A stretch of DNA of 64,000 nt from Neoceratodus forsteri (GCA_016271365.2 CM057451.1:494687501-494751500), one strand, 5' to 3'. Positions 1 through 10,660 are shown, numbered from the stretch's first letter. Program-made: numbers and translations. Notes: generated by a model from the letters alone, not told the origin.

Positions 1-232
1 GAAACAGGTGTGGAAGTGTGTATTTTTGAGCTGCTACCATGACTTTCATAAGATTACTTTTTTTGGGGGGGGGTTACTTGGAGGTTTGCTTATAGGCTTG
101 GGGACAGACTGACCCACCACAGGCTGAACATGTAAATGGCCTACATCACCCTTGACCTTTTTTAACTCAGGCTCCCATGTGGGATCATCTCAGTCATCAT
201 CATCATCACCACCAATAGCGATGATGTCCTTG

Positions 233-276
233 TCTTCTTCCTCCTCCTCCTCCTCCTCCTCCTCCTCCTCCTCCCC
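233..276. repeat. (TCC)n/(TTC)n microsatellite
   Basis: A near-perfect TCC trinucleotide run of about 44 bp lies within the putative hAT coding region. Read on the minus strand in one frame it encodes poly-Glu/Asp. Confidence 0.9.
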
Positions 277-497
277 CCATCACTGCCTTCTTGGAGGACA
301 GCACCTTTTTCTTTCTCTACAACTATCTCAGGGGCTGACTGTCCTTATCTCCAGGACTATCAGACTCTTGTTGAACACTAACATCACCAACTCCTGCAGG
401 AACAGGGACAGACACACTGACAGACTTATTATCATCCTCCTCCGAGTCCTGTACCACTGTTCCTGTGCTGGTGTCAGTGCCTCCCTTCTTCTCACTG

Positions 498-794
498 TCA
501 CAGCATCCTCACTAGCATGGGTGCAACAGTTTGAGCTTTAAAAAAGTAAGACACAGGTATGCCTGACCCCGTTCGGCCACCAACTTCTTTGCTGGTTCCT
601 GCCTCACCACCAGGGCCAGCATCAGAACTTGAAGACAGTGATGCAGACAATCCTGTATTTTCACTGCTATGGGGAACTGGAACTGAAATAGCACTTTTTT
701 TAACAGACTTCTTAGCTCCATCATCCCCCCTGCCATGTTTCTCCCCTGTACTTGGCCGCTTCTTACCAGGCATTTTTGCTGACTGCTGCTTCAA
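498..794 (-). CDS. Unrecognised Lys/Ser-rich N-terminal fragment, candidate transposase linker
   Basis: A 98-codon minus-strand ORF opens with a basic stretch (KKRPSTGEKHGRGDD, about residues 11-25) and continues Ser/Gly-rich. In other frames downstream (497 to about 60) the same strand carries a long acidic run encoded by the TCC array, then a segment containing DDPTWEPELKKVKGD. That pattern suggests one frame-shifted, disordered, charged N-terminal region. No zinc finger or catalytic motif is visible. It could be the 5' exon of the surrounding hAT-like element or an unrelated low-complexity ORF. I do not assign a function. Confidence 0.3.
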   Translation of the reverse strand: MKQQSAKMPGKKRPSTGEKHGRGDDGAKKSVKKSAISVPVPHSSENTGLSASLSSSSDAGPGGEAGTSKEVGGRTGSGIPVSYFFKAQTVAPMLVRML

Positions 795-1624
795 AGCTTT
801 GCCTTTCTCTGAGAGTATTTGAAGAAAGGATGCATTACTACTAACTGTGTGACTAACACCTCACACATGAATGATGATGTCACACACCTACAGTACTGGC
901 TTCCTTAAAAGTCCAAACACAATCAGGACAGGTACGAGCACTTACAGTAGAACTAATACCGTATATGGTAGGCAGTCTAGTCTAGTAAAAAACAAAAAGA
1001 TAACTTTTTTTTCCCAAATAGGAAGGAATTAAAGAAACACACCCAAGGAAAAAGGGCACAAGTGGCCCACTTTAAATACAGATCACCAGTGTCTCTGGAT
1101 AAATAAAGTACTGTAATGTGTTATTAGTATTACTCAGTACCAAAATTATTTTTTTTATATGTGGGCAGAGACAACCATAAAACAGCAACAAAGGAAATTA
1201 GTACCACACAATATTGTTAGTGGGCTGGATGGGAGGGATCAACAAGAAATCTCTTGAAAATGACTATTTTGATATATACTGTTTTATAATGCGCGGGTCA
1301 GGTGAGACACAAACAATGGTATAACAGAGAAAGGGTATTGTAAGTTAACTAAAACAGGAACACCACGCAGTGTGCAGAGTCAAGCTCCAGCAATAACATA
1401 CAGCACAGGGGAACAATTCAACAATGCAGTGCGACAGTAAACAGACAAGTTCAAGTGATCAAGTAGAAGTACATAATACAACTGTTGATTTTCAAAGTTT
1501 TAGTAACACAAGTTAACACTCCAGCAAACAGAACTAACCACAAAACAAATCAAAGAAAGGATCAGCTCTGTGTGTTTAAAACTTTAGAATTCTCAATCAA
1601 TTCACAACTAAATGCAGAAGAATG

Positions 1625-1628
1625 GTAT

Positions 1629-1679
<51 letters not shown>
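1625..1679. repeat. (TA)n microsatellite
   Basis: About 55 bp of alternating TA with one AAT interruption, in AT-rich sequence with no gene. Confidence 0.95.
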
Positions 1680-1684
<5 letters not shown>

Positions 1685-2394
1685 CAGCTAACAGCAGCGG
1701 GAACTCTCTCAAACAGGACAGAGAAACTTTTCAGAGAAAATAAATATAAGATATAACACAATTAATAACAAATAACAGTAAATAAAGAACTCACAATTGT
1801 GAGTAAATACCAATCTGCTTGGCTAGAAATAGCCTGCACTGCTTTATATTCCTACCCCACACAACTCTTTCAAAGACAGAGAGAAAAGTAAACCTAATTT
1901 AAACTACATATTATAAAAAATTCACAAAATTAGAAAATCTTCCCTAGTACCAGCACAGTAACACTAGGAAAAAAAAAACTTTATATTTTGCAGCAATTAG
2001 CTCTCAAAAACAAGTTTTAGCTATGTTTTCAAAGGTTTTATTGGCTCTGATGCACCACAACACACTGCTCTCTGACTCAGCATGCAGCAGAATGAGCTGG
2101 AAACAAGCTACACGTGACTGTTGACTTATTTGCCCACAATGCACTGCAACTTTTGCCTTTGTACCAAAATTTCGCCAGCGAAATCAAAAGTCATGCCGGG
2201 GAAATTCTGCCGCAAGGTGAAATTTGGATCATCAATGTGCAAAATTGTCATGGTAAGTGAAAATTTGCCGTTACAGCGAAATCAAGGAAACAGGATGTAC
2301 TTGTTTTGATAGGCAAAAAATTACATAATTGCTGAATTACGCGAAATAGTTCACCTGGCGAAATATTTGAATTTCACACAACACTAATGATTAG

Positions 2395-3240
2395 TGTGGC
2401 ACTGTCATGCCCCTAAAACACTACTCTGCATTGGTCGGACAGTGTCGCACCTCTCCAAAGCCAAGTACCACAGCAAGATGTTCACTGCATGCACATGCGC
2501 ATAGTAAACATAAAAATGAATTGTTGTCTTTGTTGCTTGATGCAAGAGAATCAAATTGCATCATAGAAAGTGGATTTAACTTTCTACTACCCTCCTTTCC
2601 AGGTGGAATTTTGTGGTCCCGACTGGTCATTTTGCCTGCTGAATTGTGACTGCACGGTTGACCAATTTATCCTCTTCTCGGGTGGTGAGAGTGTTATTTC
2701 CACAACTTTTTTGATACGAGGAGTTACAGTATTTTTGTTTGAATTATTGGGGCCTTATTTTGTGTCTTCTCTTCCCCAGCACCTGAGAGACGTGGTGTGG
2801 ATGGAACCTTTTCTGACCCTGTAATGTTACTGGTACTCACACTGTGACCTATTCTGCGATCATCAGTATTGTTTTTGCTATCTTAGAGATTATTTTGACT
2901 TTTCTTTTTTTTTTTCTGTGTATTCTTCCCCCACTATGTGAGAGGTAGGGGGAAGGGGTGACTAGTTCCAGAACTCAAACCCGTATTTTCTTCATGACTG
3001 GTTTTTGGTTTTACTTGTGGATTGTCATATTTGATGGACCATTTTTGAATAATTCTGCTTAATTGAATGTATTTTTCTTTGGAGTGCATGGCATTTATGG
3101 GGGTGTATGGGAGGGCCTATATATGTGTATAGCTTATTATTATAAAACTTGTATTTTAGTTTTTTCTAGCAATGTGTCGTATTTGTGTATAGGTATGTTT
3201 TGTGTGGGTGTGCATGGGTGTATTGTCTATTGCTCATTTT
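2395..3240. other. Spacer with no recognisable feature
   Basis: AT-rich sequence. Short ORFs lack family motifs. I see no RNA gene and no repeat terminus here. Confidence 0.5.
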
Positions 3241-3387
3241 TAGGCAGTTCTGTGGGGCTGAAGATGTGCTGACAGGCTGCTCTTCCGGTCAGGCACTACT
3301 CCTCCTCTGAACTTCGGGACTTCCACACCTTTAACTCCCCCTTCCCACCAGCAGCGGTTTATAGACAGTGTAGGGCATTGAGAATAG

Positions 3388-3861
3388 TTGGCTGGAGGTG
3401 GAGGTGGGCTGGGAGTCATGAGCCTCAGAGGGGGGGATGAGCGAGGTGGCTGTATCAGGGTAGTCAGGGCCAGGAGATGCCCTGGGGTGAAATGGCTTCC
3501 AGAATGTGGTCCTTCATATCTGTGTTCCATACCCAAGTGCTCCAGTGTTTCTGGGCCAATAGCTCAGCCAGCCCTGGAATCTCATTCAACTCGAGTAGTG
3601 TTATGCAATGCCAGGTCTATCAGGAACAAGATGGCGGTTATCGACGATCTTGTTTGGACAGCAGACCTGGCTTGCATCACCGAGACCTGGCTTGATGATA
3701 ATGCTGGCCCCATTTTGGAGGCAGCCATTACAGCAGGGTTCTCGGTGATGCACCATTCAAGATCAGACCACAGGGGCAGGGGCATAGCCATTTGTTTTAG
3801 ATCAGAATTGGGCCTTATTGGTGTGCCAGTTGAAGAGGGTAATCTTTTGTCCCGATTTTAA
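3388..3861 (+). pseudogene. LINE APE endonuclease, N-terminal half
   Basis: The C-terminal 90 residues read as the start of a non-LTR retrotransposon endonuclease: LCNARSIRNK (the N-A-R-S block), then ACITETWLDD, the conserved Glu-Thr-Trp block with the metal-binding Glu, then HHSRSDHRGRGIAICFRSEL. The first 65 residues are Gly/Arg-rich with no clear homology and may be 5' UTR. This domain nicks target DNA to prime reverse transcription. The frame runs into an inserted LINE fragment at about 3858 and resumes as a block at 4508 after a one-base indel. Dead copy. Confidence 0.8.
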
Positions 3862-3866
3862 GTTTA

Positions 3867-4504
3867 GCGTACATTGTAGGGCCCAGACAAAGAAAGCAAC
3901 TCAAAACTTGAACTGTATACTTCGTTATATTACAAGTAGAGAGGCCAAAGTATTAATTCCACTTTATATAGCCTTGGTTAGACCTCATCTTGAATATGCT
4001 ATCCAGGTTTGGTTACCACAATACAGAGAAGACATTATTAAAATCGAATCTGTTCAGATAAATCTTACAAAAGCTATTAAGGGTATGAAAGAAATGTCCT
4101 ATCCCGACAGACTAGTTTCTCTTAATCTTTACTCCCTATGTTACAGAAGATTTAGGGGTGATATGTGTATGCTATATAAGACATTTGAAACTGGCAGTTA
4201 TTGTTCTGAATTTGGAATTTGTCCAAGAACTGATGAATATGGCAGTAGAAGGCATAACAAACAATTGATTCAAGCCAAATGGAGACTTAACATAAGAAAG
4301 CACTGGTATAGCCAGAGAGTGGTTGTCCCTTGGAATGCTTTACCACGAGCTGTAGTCAATAGTCAGAGTAGAGTATGAACCAATTTAAAAATAATTTGGA
4401 ATTACATTATGGTGAAAATACATTTTTATTTTAAAATGGGCAAGCTTTAAGGACGTAAGTCTAATAGCTTGTAAATATCTATGAAATCTATGAAGGTCAG
4501 ATAG
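3867..4504 (+). mobile_element. 5'-truncated CR1-type LINE 3' fragment inserted into the L2-like endonuclease
   Basis: It encodes only the post-RT C-terminal region: [25 protein letters not shown], and near the end SQRVVVPWNALPRAVV, blocks that close ORF2 of CR1-superfamily LINEs. The 3' end carries a short TCTATGAA repeat (about 4478-4493), as in CR1-type tails. It is flanked by imperfect ~10-bp direct repeats TTTAAGTTTA (3857-3866) and TTTGAGTTTA (4505-4514), which fit a target-site duplication. Strongly 5'-truncated, so a dead-on-arrival insertion. Confidence 0.75.
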
Positions 4505-4507
4505 TTT

Positions 4508-5123
4508 GAGTTTACCGTGGTAGCAGGTGAGGGCTATAGGATCATTCTCATCTACCATCCACCTGGGGGTGAGAAACAGTTCCTACAGGAAGTAGCAGAC
4601 TTCGTGGTCGACATGACATTTGAGTCACCCAGGCTGATGGTCCTGGGTGACTTCAATGCCTGGGTCAATGATGAACTCTTGCTATTTTGACAGGACTTCC
4701 TCCAACTTATGAATTTGTTAGGGTTCACACAGGTAGTTGCCTCTGCTACCCATAATCATGGTCACTCACTCGACCTTGCTTTTCTCCTGGGGGTGGAGAC
4801 CTCTGACTTGGTGGTAGAACTGGTCAGACGGTCTGATCACCACACCATAAGGTTCAATCTCCAGGCTCCTCCTTATAGGCCTGCCCCTGTGGAGTTGGTC
4901 AGATACTGCCCTTTGAGGGATTTGAACCCGGATGGTCTATTGGCAGTACTAGACCTATCGGGATTTCCGGGAGCAAGTGAGGTTCCAGAGAATTTAGTTC
5001 AGGCCTATAATAAGGCAGTTACTGAAGCTCTGGACTCTATCGCTCCTGTCCATGTTCATCCTCTCTCTCTCTCTCTCTACCTGCGGTCCCCATGGTTTGA
5101 TGGGACCTTGAGGGAGCTGAAAT
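4508..5123 (+). pseudogene. LINE APE endonuclease, C-terminal half (L2-like copy A)
   Basis: Translation in frame with 4709-5125 gives IILIYHPPG, then LGDFNAWVND (the G-D-x-N catalytic block), then HNHGHSLDLAF and RRSDHHTIRF, the terminal S-D-H block of APE endonucleases. All canonical catalytic blocks are present, but an in-frame stop follows the LGDFN block at about 4688. It completes the half-domain at 3388-3861. The order of blocks across the 640-bp interruption shows that one endonuclease was split by the inserted fragment. Confidence 0.8.
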
Positions 5124-5412
5124 GAGTTGGATGAAGGTTAGAGTGATGCTGGCAGAAATCTGCCCTTGATGCTGACCACCTTATATTGATGGAATTCTCT
5201 ACCTCATCAGATGCAAGAGCGCAGGACCGTGGAGAGCTTTAAGACTGTCTGAAAACATATCTCTTTCTTCAAGCATTTGGTAATTTTGTTGTACTTTTAT
5301 GTAATGTTGGAATTTCTGGACTTTTATTATCTTACTGATTTTAGTATTTTGTTATTGTATAGTGCTTTGGTTTTAGAATTGCACTGTACAAATAACGTTT
5401 ATTATTATTATT

Positions 5413-5544
5413 TCCTGTAATACCAATGCTATATGCATTAGCACTACCATGGTGCATACAAATCTACACACTCACCCATGGCACTAAGTTGTGTCAGACA
5501 TGAACTCTTTAACAATTATCTAATAATTTGTGTTTTTTTTCTTA
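5413..5544. other. Short spacer between LINE tail and PLE
   Basis: AT-rich sequence. No motif identified. Confidence 0.4.
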
Positions 5545-5560
5545 AGACTGTCTGAGGCAG

Positions 5561-6444
5561 GTGAGCTCACACCTACATGACACAATGGATGCACTTAAAT
5601 TTGCAGACCTTGAATGGCAGAAAGAGTACCTATGGCTAGACATAAACGCAGAAGTTCTTTACACATCCATAAAACATTATCATGGAAAAAAGGTCTATGA
5701 ATATTTTTTGAAAAGAATCCTGAAAAAAGACATATTTCCAATGACTTTTTTATGGGAAGCAATTTAACTTCTTCCGAATCATAATTATTTTGAATCCAAT
5801 GGCACCTTTTACCACCAAATTTCTGGGACAGTGAAGGGGTCTTCAATGGCCTCATTCTGTGCAAATCTCCGAAGGGGTATGGGGACTGGAGAAAGTGTAC
5901 AATGAGCTCACTAACCCCTACATACACCACATCATCTGTTTGCACCACTTTATTGATGATGTGGTGTGTGTGTGGAAAGGAACTGCAGAAGAAGCAGATA
6001 TCTTTGTGAAATGGGTTGGTTGTAACAAATACACTTTGAGATTCACACATACCATCAAGAAAGGATAAACTTTACTTTTTGGATGTCACACTTGAAGGAA
6101 AAATTTACCAGAAGGAAATAGCAAAAGGTTTCAGAAAATAAGCAGCTGGAAATACCATACTAAGATTAGACAGTGCACATACACAATCTTTGGTAAACTC
6201 CATTCCATATAGAAAATTCCTCAGAATAAAAAGAAATTGCTCACAACCTGAGGATTTTGAAACTCAGGCCATGGAATTGAACTTTAGGTTACAGGAGAGG
6301 GGATACAGTGCAGTCATACTTAGAAATGTCTATAACAGAGCAATGGGCATGGAGAGAAATAGTCTGCTGGCATTGAAGGATATACATCATAACAAAGCAG
6401 AGGAAAACAGACTAGTCACCTTTATTACAGATTATAGCCCTTAA
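5561..6444 (+). pseudogene. PLE reverse transcriptase (partial)
   Basis: Blocks in three frames read VLYTSIKHYHGKK (the L-Y-T-S-I block with the first catalytic Asp region, about 5650-5690), NYFESNGTFYHQISGT (about 5783-5832), then HHFIDDVVCVWKG (about 5948-5985), the Phe-x-Asp-Asp catalytic motif. A basic region with SIPYRKFLRIKRNCS follows (6201-6242). PLE RTs are related to telomerase and prime at exposed 3' ends. Frameshifts near 5765, 5860 and 6068 break the frame. The YxDD-type Asp pair is intact. Confidence 0.8.
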
Positions 6445-6569
6445 CAGGTCAGATAGGAGCAGTGGTATATAAAAATTTGTCAATTCTTTTAGGTGATGAT
6501 ATATTAGCAGAAACCCTAAATGTCACACTGAAATCACCATTAGGAGAGGAGAAAATCTAAGGGACAAAC

Positions 6570-6945
6570 TTGCCCACAGTGGATTCAAAAAAAGAAAAAA
6601 AAAACCTGATATCACAGGGCAATTGGCTAAACAGACAACCAAAGGGTATGTGCAAGTGTGGGCACTGTAATAGTTGTAAGTATTGCCTACAAGGGGAGGA
6701 CCTCACTAGCCAGAATGGCAGAAGAGTAGATAGTACACAGTTCATCAGTTGTGTCACACCTTTTGTAATATATGTTTTATGGTGTAGCTGCAACACATTT
6801 TATGTGGGTCAAACTATATGACCTTTAAAAGAGAGAATTCAAAAACATATGAGGAATATTGTGAAATGAAATGGAAGTACCCCAGTGAGAGCTTACTTTA
6901 GAACATACCACAGCTCTGACTCAAACCATCTGAAATTTACTGACC
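6570..6945 (+). pseudogene. PLE GIY-YIG endonuclease domain (partial)
   Basis: A Cys-rich linker, CKCGHCNSCKYC (about 6652-6687), precedes FVIYVLWCSCNTFYVGQT (about 6762-6818), the GIY-YIG core as it appears in PLEs (V-I-Y ... Y-V-G). The frame then shifts and continues with recognisable PLE C-terminal residues RAYFRTYHSSDSNHLKF (about 6890-6940). This single-strand-nicking domain distinguishes PLEs from other retroelements. Inactive because of the stop after the YVGQT block and the abrupt 3' truncation. Confidence 0.82.
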
Positions 6946-6965
6946 TCAAGCATGTACCACCTAGT

Positions 6966-9725
6966 GCAAGAAGCATTTGTAGAGATGGGGAAGGGCCTTA
7001 GACAAATAGCACACATGGTAACCTTCTCAGAGGTGCTGTCTGTCTATGGCATGGGTGAGGCTAGGGTGCTCCACACCATGAGATTTAATCAGTGGTTGAA
7101 AAACTGGTGCAGAGCTCAGGGATTTGGCTTCATTGGGGACTGGGGGTCCACCTGGAGGTGTGCAGGCCTATACTGGCGTGATGGTCTGCATCTGTCAAGG
7201 AGGGGAACCAGGATCCTAGGTGATAGATTTAAATGCTTCATTGGCAAACATTTAAACTAGCCAAGGGGGGGGCGCTGGAGAGGAGCAGGGAAATCCTAGC
7301 CCCCCCAAACAAATCAAGGTACTAAGTGAGGTAGACACCAACATAGAGATGTCGATAGGGAAAAGCACAGGGGTAAATGGAGAAAGTGGCAAACTCAGTA
7401 AGGACAGGGATGGGGCAAAAAGGGGTAAGACCATCAAGAAATGGAGGGTAATGAGTACCAACACCCGTAGTCTGGGCAACAAGCTCCCTGAACTGGTGGC
7501 CTTGATGGAAGAGGGATGCCTGGATATCATAGCAGTCACAGAAACATGGTACACAGAGAACCATGACTGGGATGTTAACATACCAGGGTACACAACCTAC
7601 AGGAGAGACAGGGAGGGGAGAAGAGGGGGCGGAGTAGCTGTCTGTAAGGGAAGGGATAAAAGCTACTGAACAAAAGAGAGTAAACGGGAGGAGAGGAGGC
7701 ACTGTGGGTCACCTTAGAGACTGGAAATGGCACCACAATCCTACAGGAGTTGTATACGGACCCCCATATAAGGGGGAGGGAAAGGACAAGGATATGATAG
7801 AAGGCATACTTAGAATGGCAGAGAAAGGGGAGATACTGTTGATGGGGGACCTTAATATACCAGATGTTAACTGGAGCACCTTTGCTGCAGCCACATCCAA
7901 AAGCAGGGCCATTCTTGATGCCCTTCAGGTGGCATGCCTCAGACAGCTAGTTTTGGAACCTACTCATGAGGGAGCAAACTTAGACCTCGTACTCTCAAAT
8001 GGGGACAGTTGAAGGATCTCAGATCTAGAAGTGGGTAGCCATTTGGGAACAAGTGACCACCAAACAGTGTGGTTCATGATAAACTTAGCTACAGAGTCAA
8101 GCCAAGCAAAAGTGAGGGTTCTGGACTTCAGGAGGGCTGACTTAGGCAAGAAGGGAGAGTGCCTTAGAAAAGCACTAGCAAATAGGCTAGAAGGAGGGGT
8201 GGAGCAACAATGGGGAAATATCAAAACTGCCATCACAGAGGCAACAAGCCTTTGTGTGAAGCAAATAAACAAATCGAAATGAAAGAAAAAGCCACTATGG
8301 TTCTCAAAAGAGGTGGCAGTGAAGGTTAGGGAGAAAAAGATAGCATTTAGGAAGTATAAGGAAACACAGAAGGAGCAGGACAGAGAACTGTACCAGTTAA
8401 GGTAGAAGGAAGCAGGGAGGGTAATCAGAATAGCAAAGGCCCAAACTGAGGAAAAGATAGCTAGCTCAGTTAAAAAGGGGGATAAAACTTTTTTATAGGT
8501 ATATCAGGGAGTGTAGAAAGACAAAGGGAAGGATAGTGAGGCTGAATAGAATGATTTGTGGGTGGGCAGAGAGGGACAGTGAAAAAGCAGGGCTACTGAA
8601 TGAATACTTCTGTTCAGTATTCACAAAAGAGGAGGTGGGGGAGGGGCCTAATCCAATTAACAGAAGCACTCTGGATAAGGGGGTCAAACCCTGTCCTTTC
8701 ACAGAAGAAAGGGTTCTGAAAGAATTCCTAAAACTGAAGGTGGACAAAGCAATGGGGCCAGATGGAATTCACCCCAGAATTCTAAAAGAATTAAGCAGAA
8801 AACTACTGACACCACTGACTACCCTTTTTAACAAATCATGGGAGGATGGTGTGGTACCTGAGGACTGGAGGAAAGCAGATGTGATTCCCCTTCACAAAAG
8901 TGGGACCAAGACAGAGGCAGGAAACTACAGACCTGTCAGTTTGACCTCAGTGGTAGGGAAAGTGATGGAATCACTTCTGAAGGAAAGAATTGTTGAGTAC
9001 CTAGAGGTCAGTGGGGCACAGGAACCAAGGCAGCATGGGTTCACAGCGGGAAGGTCATGTCAAATCTAATTGATTTCTTTGACTGGGTGACCAAAATAGT
9101 AGACCAGGGAGGGACTGTGGACATGGCCTACCTAGACTTTAGCAAGGCATTTGACACAGTCCCACACAAAAGATTAATAGTAAAATTAACCAGCCTGGGA
9201 GTGGGTCCCAGGGTGGTAGCCTGGGTTAAACATTGGCTGGACAACAGGACACAGACGGTAACTGTAAATGGAGTCCACTATGAAGAAAGAGGGGTTACTA
9301 GTGGGATACAGCAGGGTTCAGTACTGGGGCCGGTCCTTTTTAATGTCTTTATAAGTGACATTGCAGAGGGACTGGAAGGGAAAGTATGTCTCTGCAGATG
9401 ACACAAAGATCTGCAACAGGGTTGATGCACAAGGTGGGGTGGAAAGGATGAAAAGGGACTTAGCAAGGTTGGAGGAATGGTCAAATGTATGGCAGCTTAT
9501 AGTCAATGCAAAAAAGTGCAAAGTAATGCACCTGGGAAACAAAAACCCAGGGGAAGAGTACATAATGGGGGTGAGATACTGACAACAACAAAAATGGGAA
9601 GGGACCTGGGGGTAGTCATATCAGATGACCTAAAGGTGGGCCAGCAATGTGAGAAAGCAGTAAGGAGGGCTGGGGGGATATTCAGGCCCCCCTCAATAAA
9701 ATTGGAATGGCACAAAGAAGCTAGG
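6966..9725 (+). mobile_element. CR1-clade LINE copy 1, truncated at both ends
   Basis: It begins inside ORF1 (esterase domain), includes the short linker with the ORF1 stop at 7260, and carries ORF2 endonuclease and RT up to about 9725. There an L2-like endonuclease sequence begins, so the CR1 3' end and octamer tail are missing. Internal sequence is closest by eye to copy 4 (minus, 38.7-43.6 kb): both read STNxxSLGNKLPELVALMEE at the ORF2 start. Copy 2 is a more distant subfamily. Confidence 0.85.
6968..7260 (+). pseudogene. CR1 ORF1 C-terminus, SGNH esterase-like domain
   Basis: The translation contains VLHTMRFNQWLKNWC and ends with GLYWRDGLHLSRRGTRIL before the stop. The D-G-L-H element matches block V of SGNH hydrolases (catalytic Asp and His), which is found in ORF1 of CR1-type LINEs. 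Blocks I and III are absent here because the 5' part is lost; they are visible in copy 4 (GDSIIRG, HLGTNA). In CR1 elements this protein is RNA-associated; the role of the esterase is not settled. This fragment alone cannot be functional. Confidence 0.75.
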
Positions 9726-9735
9726 TTTACTCATT
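7349..9735 (+). pseudogene. CR1 ORF2 (endonuclease-RT), copy 1, frameshifted
   Basis: Endonuclease blocks run through several frames: TRSLGNKLPE, AVTETWYTENHDWD, GVVYGPP, LLMGDLNIPDVNW (G-D-L-N catalytic block intact), LDLVLSN and LGTSDHQTVW. RT follows: [41 protein letters not shown] (first Asp), [15 protein letters not shown] and SADDTKICN (Asp-Asp pair). Frameshifts lie near 7665, 8012, 9067 and 9385, with a stop near 8281. The thumb region is cut off at about 9725. The protein would nick DNA and copy its own RNA by target-primed reverse transcription. Confidence 0.85.
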
Positions 9736-9978
9736 TTGGCTTCAATTAACATCTGTAGCCTGCAAGTTTGGGTTACCCAGCATAACCCTGATGTGCTCTT
9801 TGTGGTGGAGACCTGGCTCTCACCCAAGATTCCGGACACTGCTATTGCTATTACAGGTTACACTGTTTTTAGTCAAGACAGGCTTCATAAAAGAGGTGGA
9901 AGCTGTGCTATATACATTAAAGACACCCTCATGGTGCACACACTGTCTAGGCCCCCCACTGGAAACTTGGTTCATGCA
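9733..9978 (+). pseudogene. L2-like LINE endonuclease, N-terminal half (partner of 24,014-20,239 minus)
   Basis: The frame reads ASINICSLQ, then DVLFVVETWLSPKIPDTAI (Glu-Thr-Trp block), then YTVFSQDRLHKRGGSCAIYI, and ends RPPTGNLVHA exactly at position 9978. The reading then turns into non-LINE DNA beginning CAGGGACAATGG. The minus-strand L2-like copy starting at 24,014 opens with VHALAIKVLLGAHNK in the same frame. Both share the codons for Val-His-Ala through the 8-bp TTCATGCA. So this is the missing 5' part of that copy, separated by an inversion. Confidence 0.8.
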
Positions 9979-9998
9979 CAGGGACAATGGTTTACCGG
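9971..9998 (+). repeat. hAT-type target duplication and left terminus
   Basis: TTCATGCA (9971-9978) is followed by CAGGGACAATGGTTTACCG. The same terminus, with one mismatch over 20 bp, lies at 24,015 preceded by the exact reverse complement of the duplication, TGCATGAA. An 8-bp duplication with a CAG-starting inverted terminus is the signature of hAT superfamily insertion. Confidence 0.7.
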
Positions 9999-10239
9999 GA
10001 TTGAGAAAGGGCAAATTCCATTTTGCACATTGTTAAAAACGGTACTGTCACCGGTGTCTGCTAAGCCAAAATCTGGTTTTACCGTTGTTTGGTTTTGTGT
10101 ACTTTATTTAACAATTTTTAACTCTGCTAACATGCATTTTAGCAGTTTTGACCTCCACTATTGCACATCCTTCCATCCTTGTACCAATGTAAAGTTATTT
10201 TAGGTACAAAATATGATGGCAGCAACAGCACTACAGCCC
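9999..10239. other. Probable interior of the hAT element
   Basis: AT-rich, non-coding. It contains paired AACGGTACTGTCACCGGT and GGTTTTACCG motifs (about 10,037-10,085) that echo the ACCGGTAACACCGGT at 24,039-24,053, as expected for subterminal sequence of the same element. Confidence 0.4.
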
Positions 10240-10660
10240 CCATCCCTGAGGTGTGATGGAAGCGGCAGTAAGGCCCCCATCCTTCAGGTGCAATGGCAGC
10301 ACCAAGAACACTACAGACTCATCTCTCTGGTGTGATGGCAGCATCAACAACACTGTGTTCCCCCGCCCTCAGGTGTGATGGAAGCAGCAGCATTGAGGTC
10401 CCTATCCATTAAGTGTGATGGCAGCAGTACCATGTTCCGCATTCCTCAGGTGTGATGGCAGTATCAGCACTATGGCCCCCATCCCTCAGGTAGGACAGCA
10501 GCAATACAACATTTCCCATCAACCAGTGGTTATGGCAGAAGCACTACGGCCCCCCCACACCTCTCAGGTGTGATGGCAGTAGCAACAATGCAGTCCACAT
10601 CCCTCCGGGATGATGGCAGTAGTGACAGCACTATGACCCCCTTTCTTCAACACCCACACC
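10240..10660. repeat. Minisatellite, ~40-bp unit, about 10 copies
   Basis: Diverged repeats of a unit resembling AGGTGTGATGGCAGCAGCA followed by an ACTA-GGCCCCCATCCCTC segment. GTGATGG recurs at about 10,252, 10,331, 10,375, 10,413, 10,451 and 10,569. Units differ by substitutions and small indels. No spacer/repeat alternation of CRISPR type. Confidence 0.85.

Larger units (their letters stand above)
1..2386 (-). mobile_element. Probable hAT-like DNA transposon, 5' part, running off the left edge
   Basis: Read on the minus strand, the sequence starting at 2386 begins TAGTGTTGTGTGAAATTC. This resembles hAT terminal inverted repeats of the TAGTGTTG type, and an 8-bp hAT target duplication would then be ATGATTAG at 2387-2394. 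Inside the terminus are repeated GCGAAAT/TTTCGCC motifs (about 2160-2370). The only coding signal on this strand starts at 794 and is low-complexity and acidic, as expected for the linker of a BED/hAT transposase. The far end lies outside the window, so neither the second terminus nor the duplication can be verified. Assignment is by terminus only. Confidence 0.38.
3241..5412 (+). mobile_element. L2-like LINE (copy A), endonuclease plus 3' tail, RT deleted
   Basis: An APE-type endonuclease runs in two blocks (3388-3861 and 4508-5123). Sequence then jumps directly to a 3' UTR ending in a sequence like TTGCACTGTACAAATAACG followed by (TTA)n at 5398-5412, typical of L2-type LINE tails. The whole reverse transcriptase is missing, so the copy carries an internal deletion at about 5130-5230. 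A second LINE 3' fragment (3867-4504) is inserted inside the endonuclease. A CT microsatellite lies in the coding part (about 5061-5081). Confidence 0.75.
5545..6965 (+). mobile_element. Penelope-like retroelement (PLE), 5'-truncated, RT plus GIY-YIG
   Basis: The segment carries, in order, reverse-transcriptase blocks and a Cys-rich linker followed by a GIY-YIG endonuclease. That order is diagnostic of endonuclease-positive Penelope-like elements. It starts inside the RT and ends inside the endonuclease, where CR1 copy 1 sequence takes over at about 6966. Several frameshifts and stops make it non-functional. A minus-strand PLE N-terminal region occurs at 27,232-28,430, so more than one PLE copy is present. 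Confidence 0.8.

Noticed and set aside
233..276. Long poly-Ser/Glu ORF over the TCC array as a real gene
   Set aside because: It is an artefact of a trinucleotide microsatellite. No domain on either strand extends beyond it.
10240..10660. CRISPR array
   Set aside because: Repeats are contiguous and diverged with no unique spacers, and the DNA is clearly eukaryotic. It is a minisatellite.
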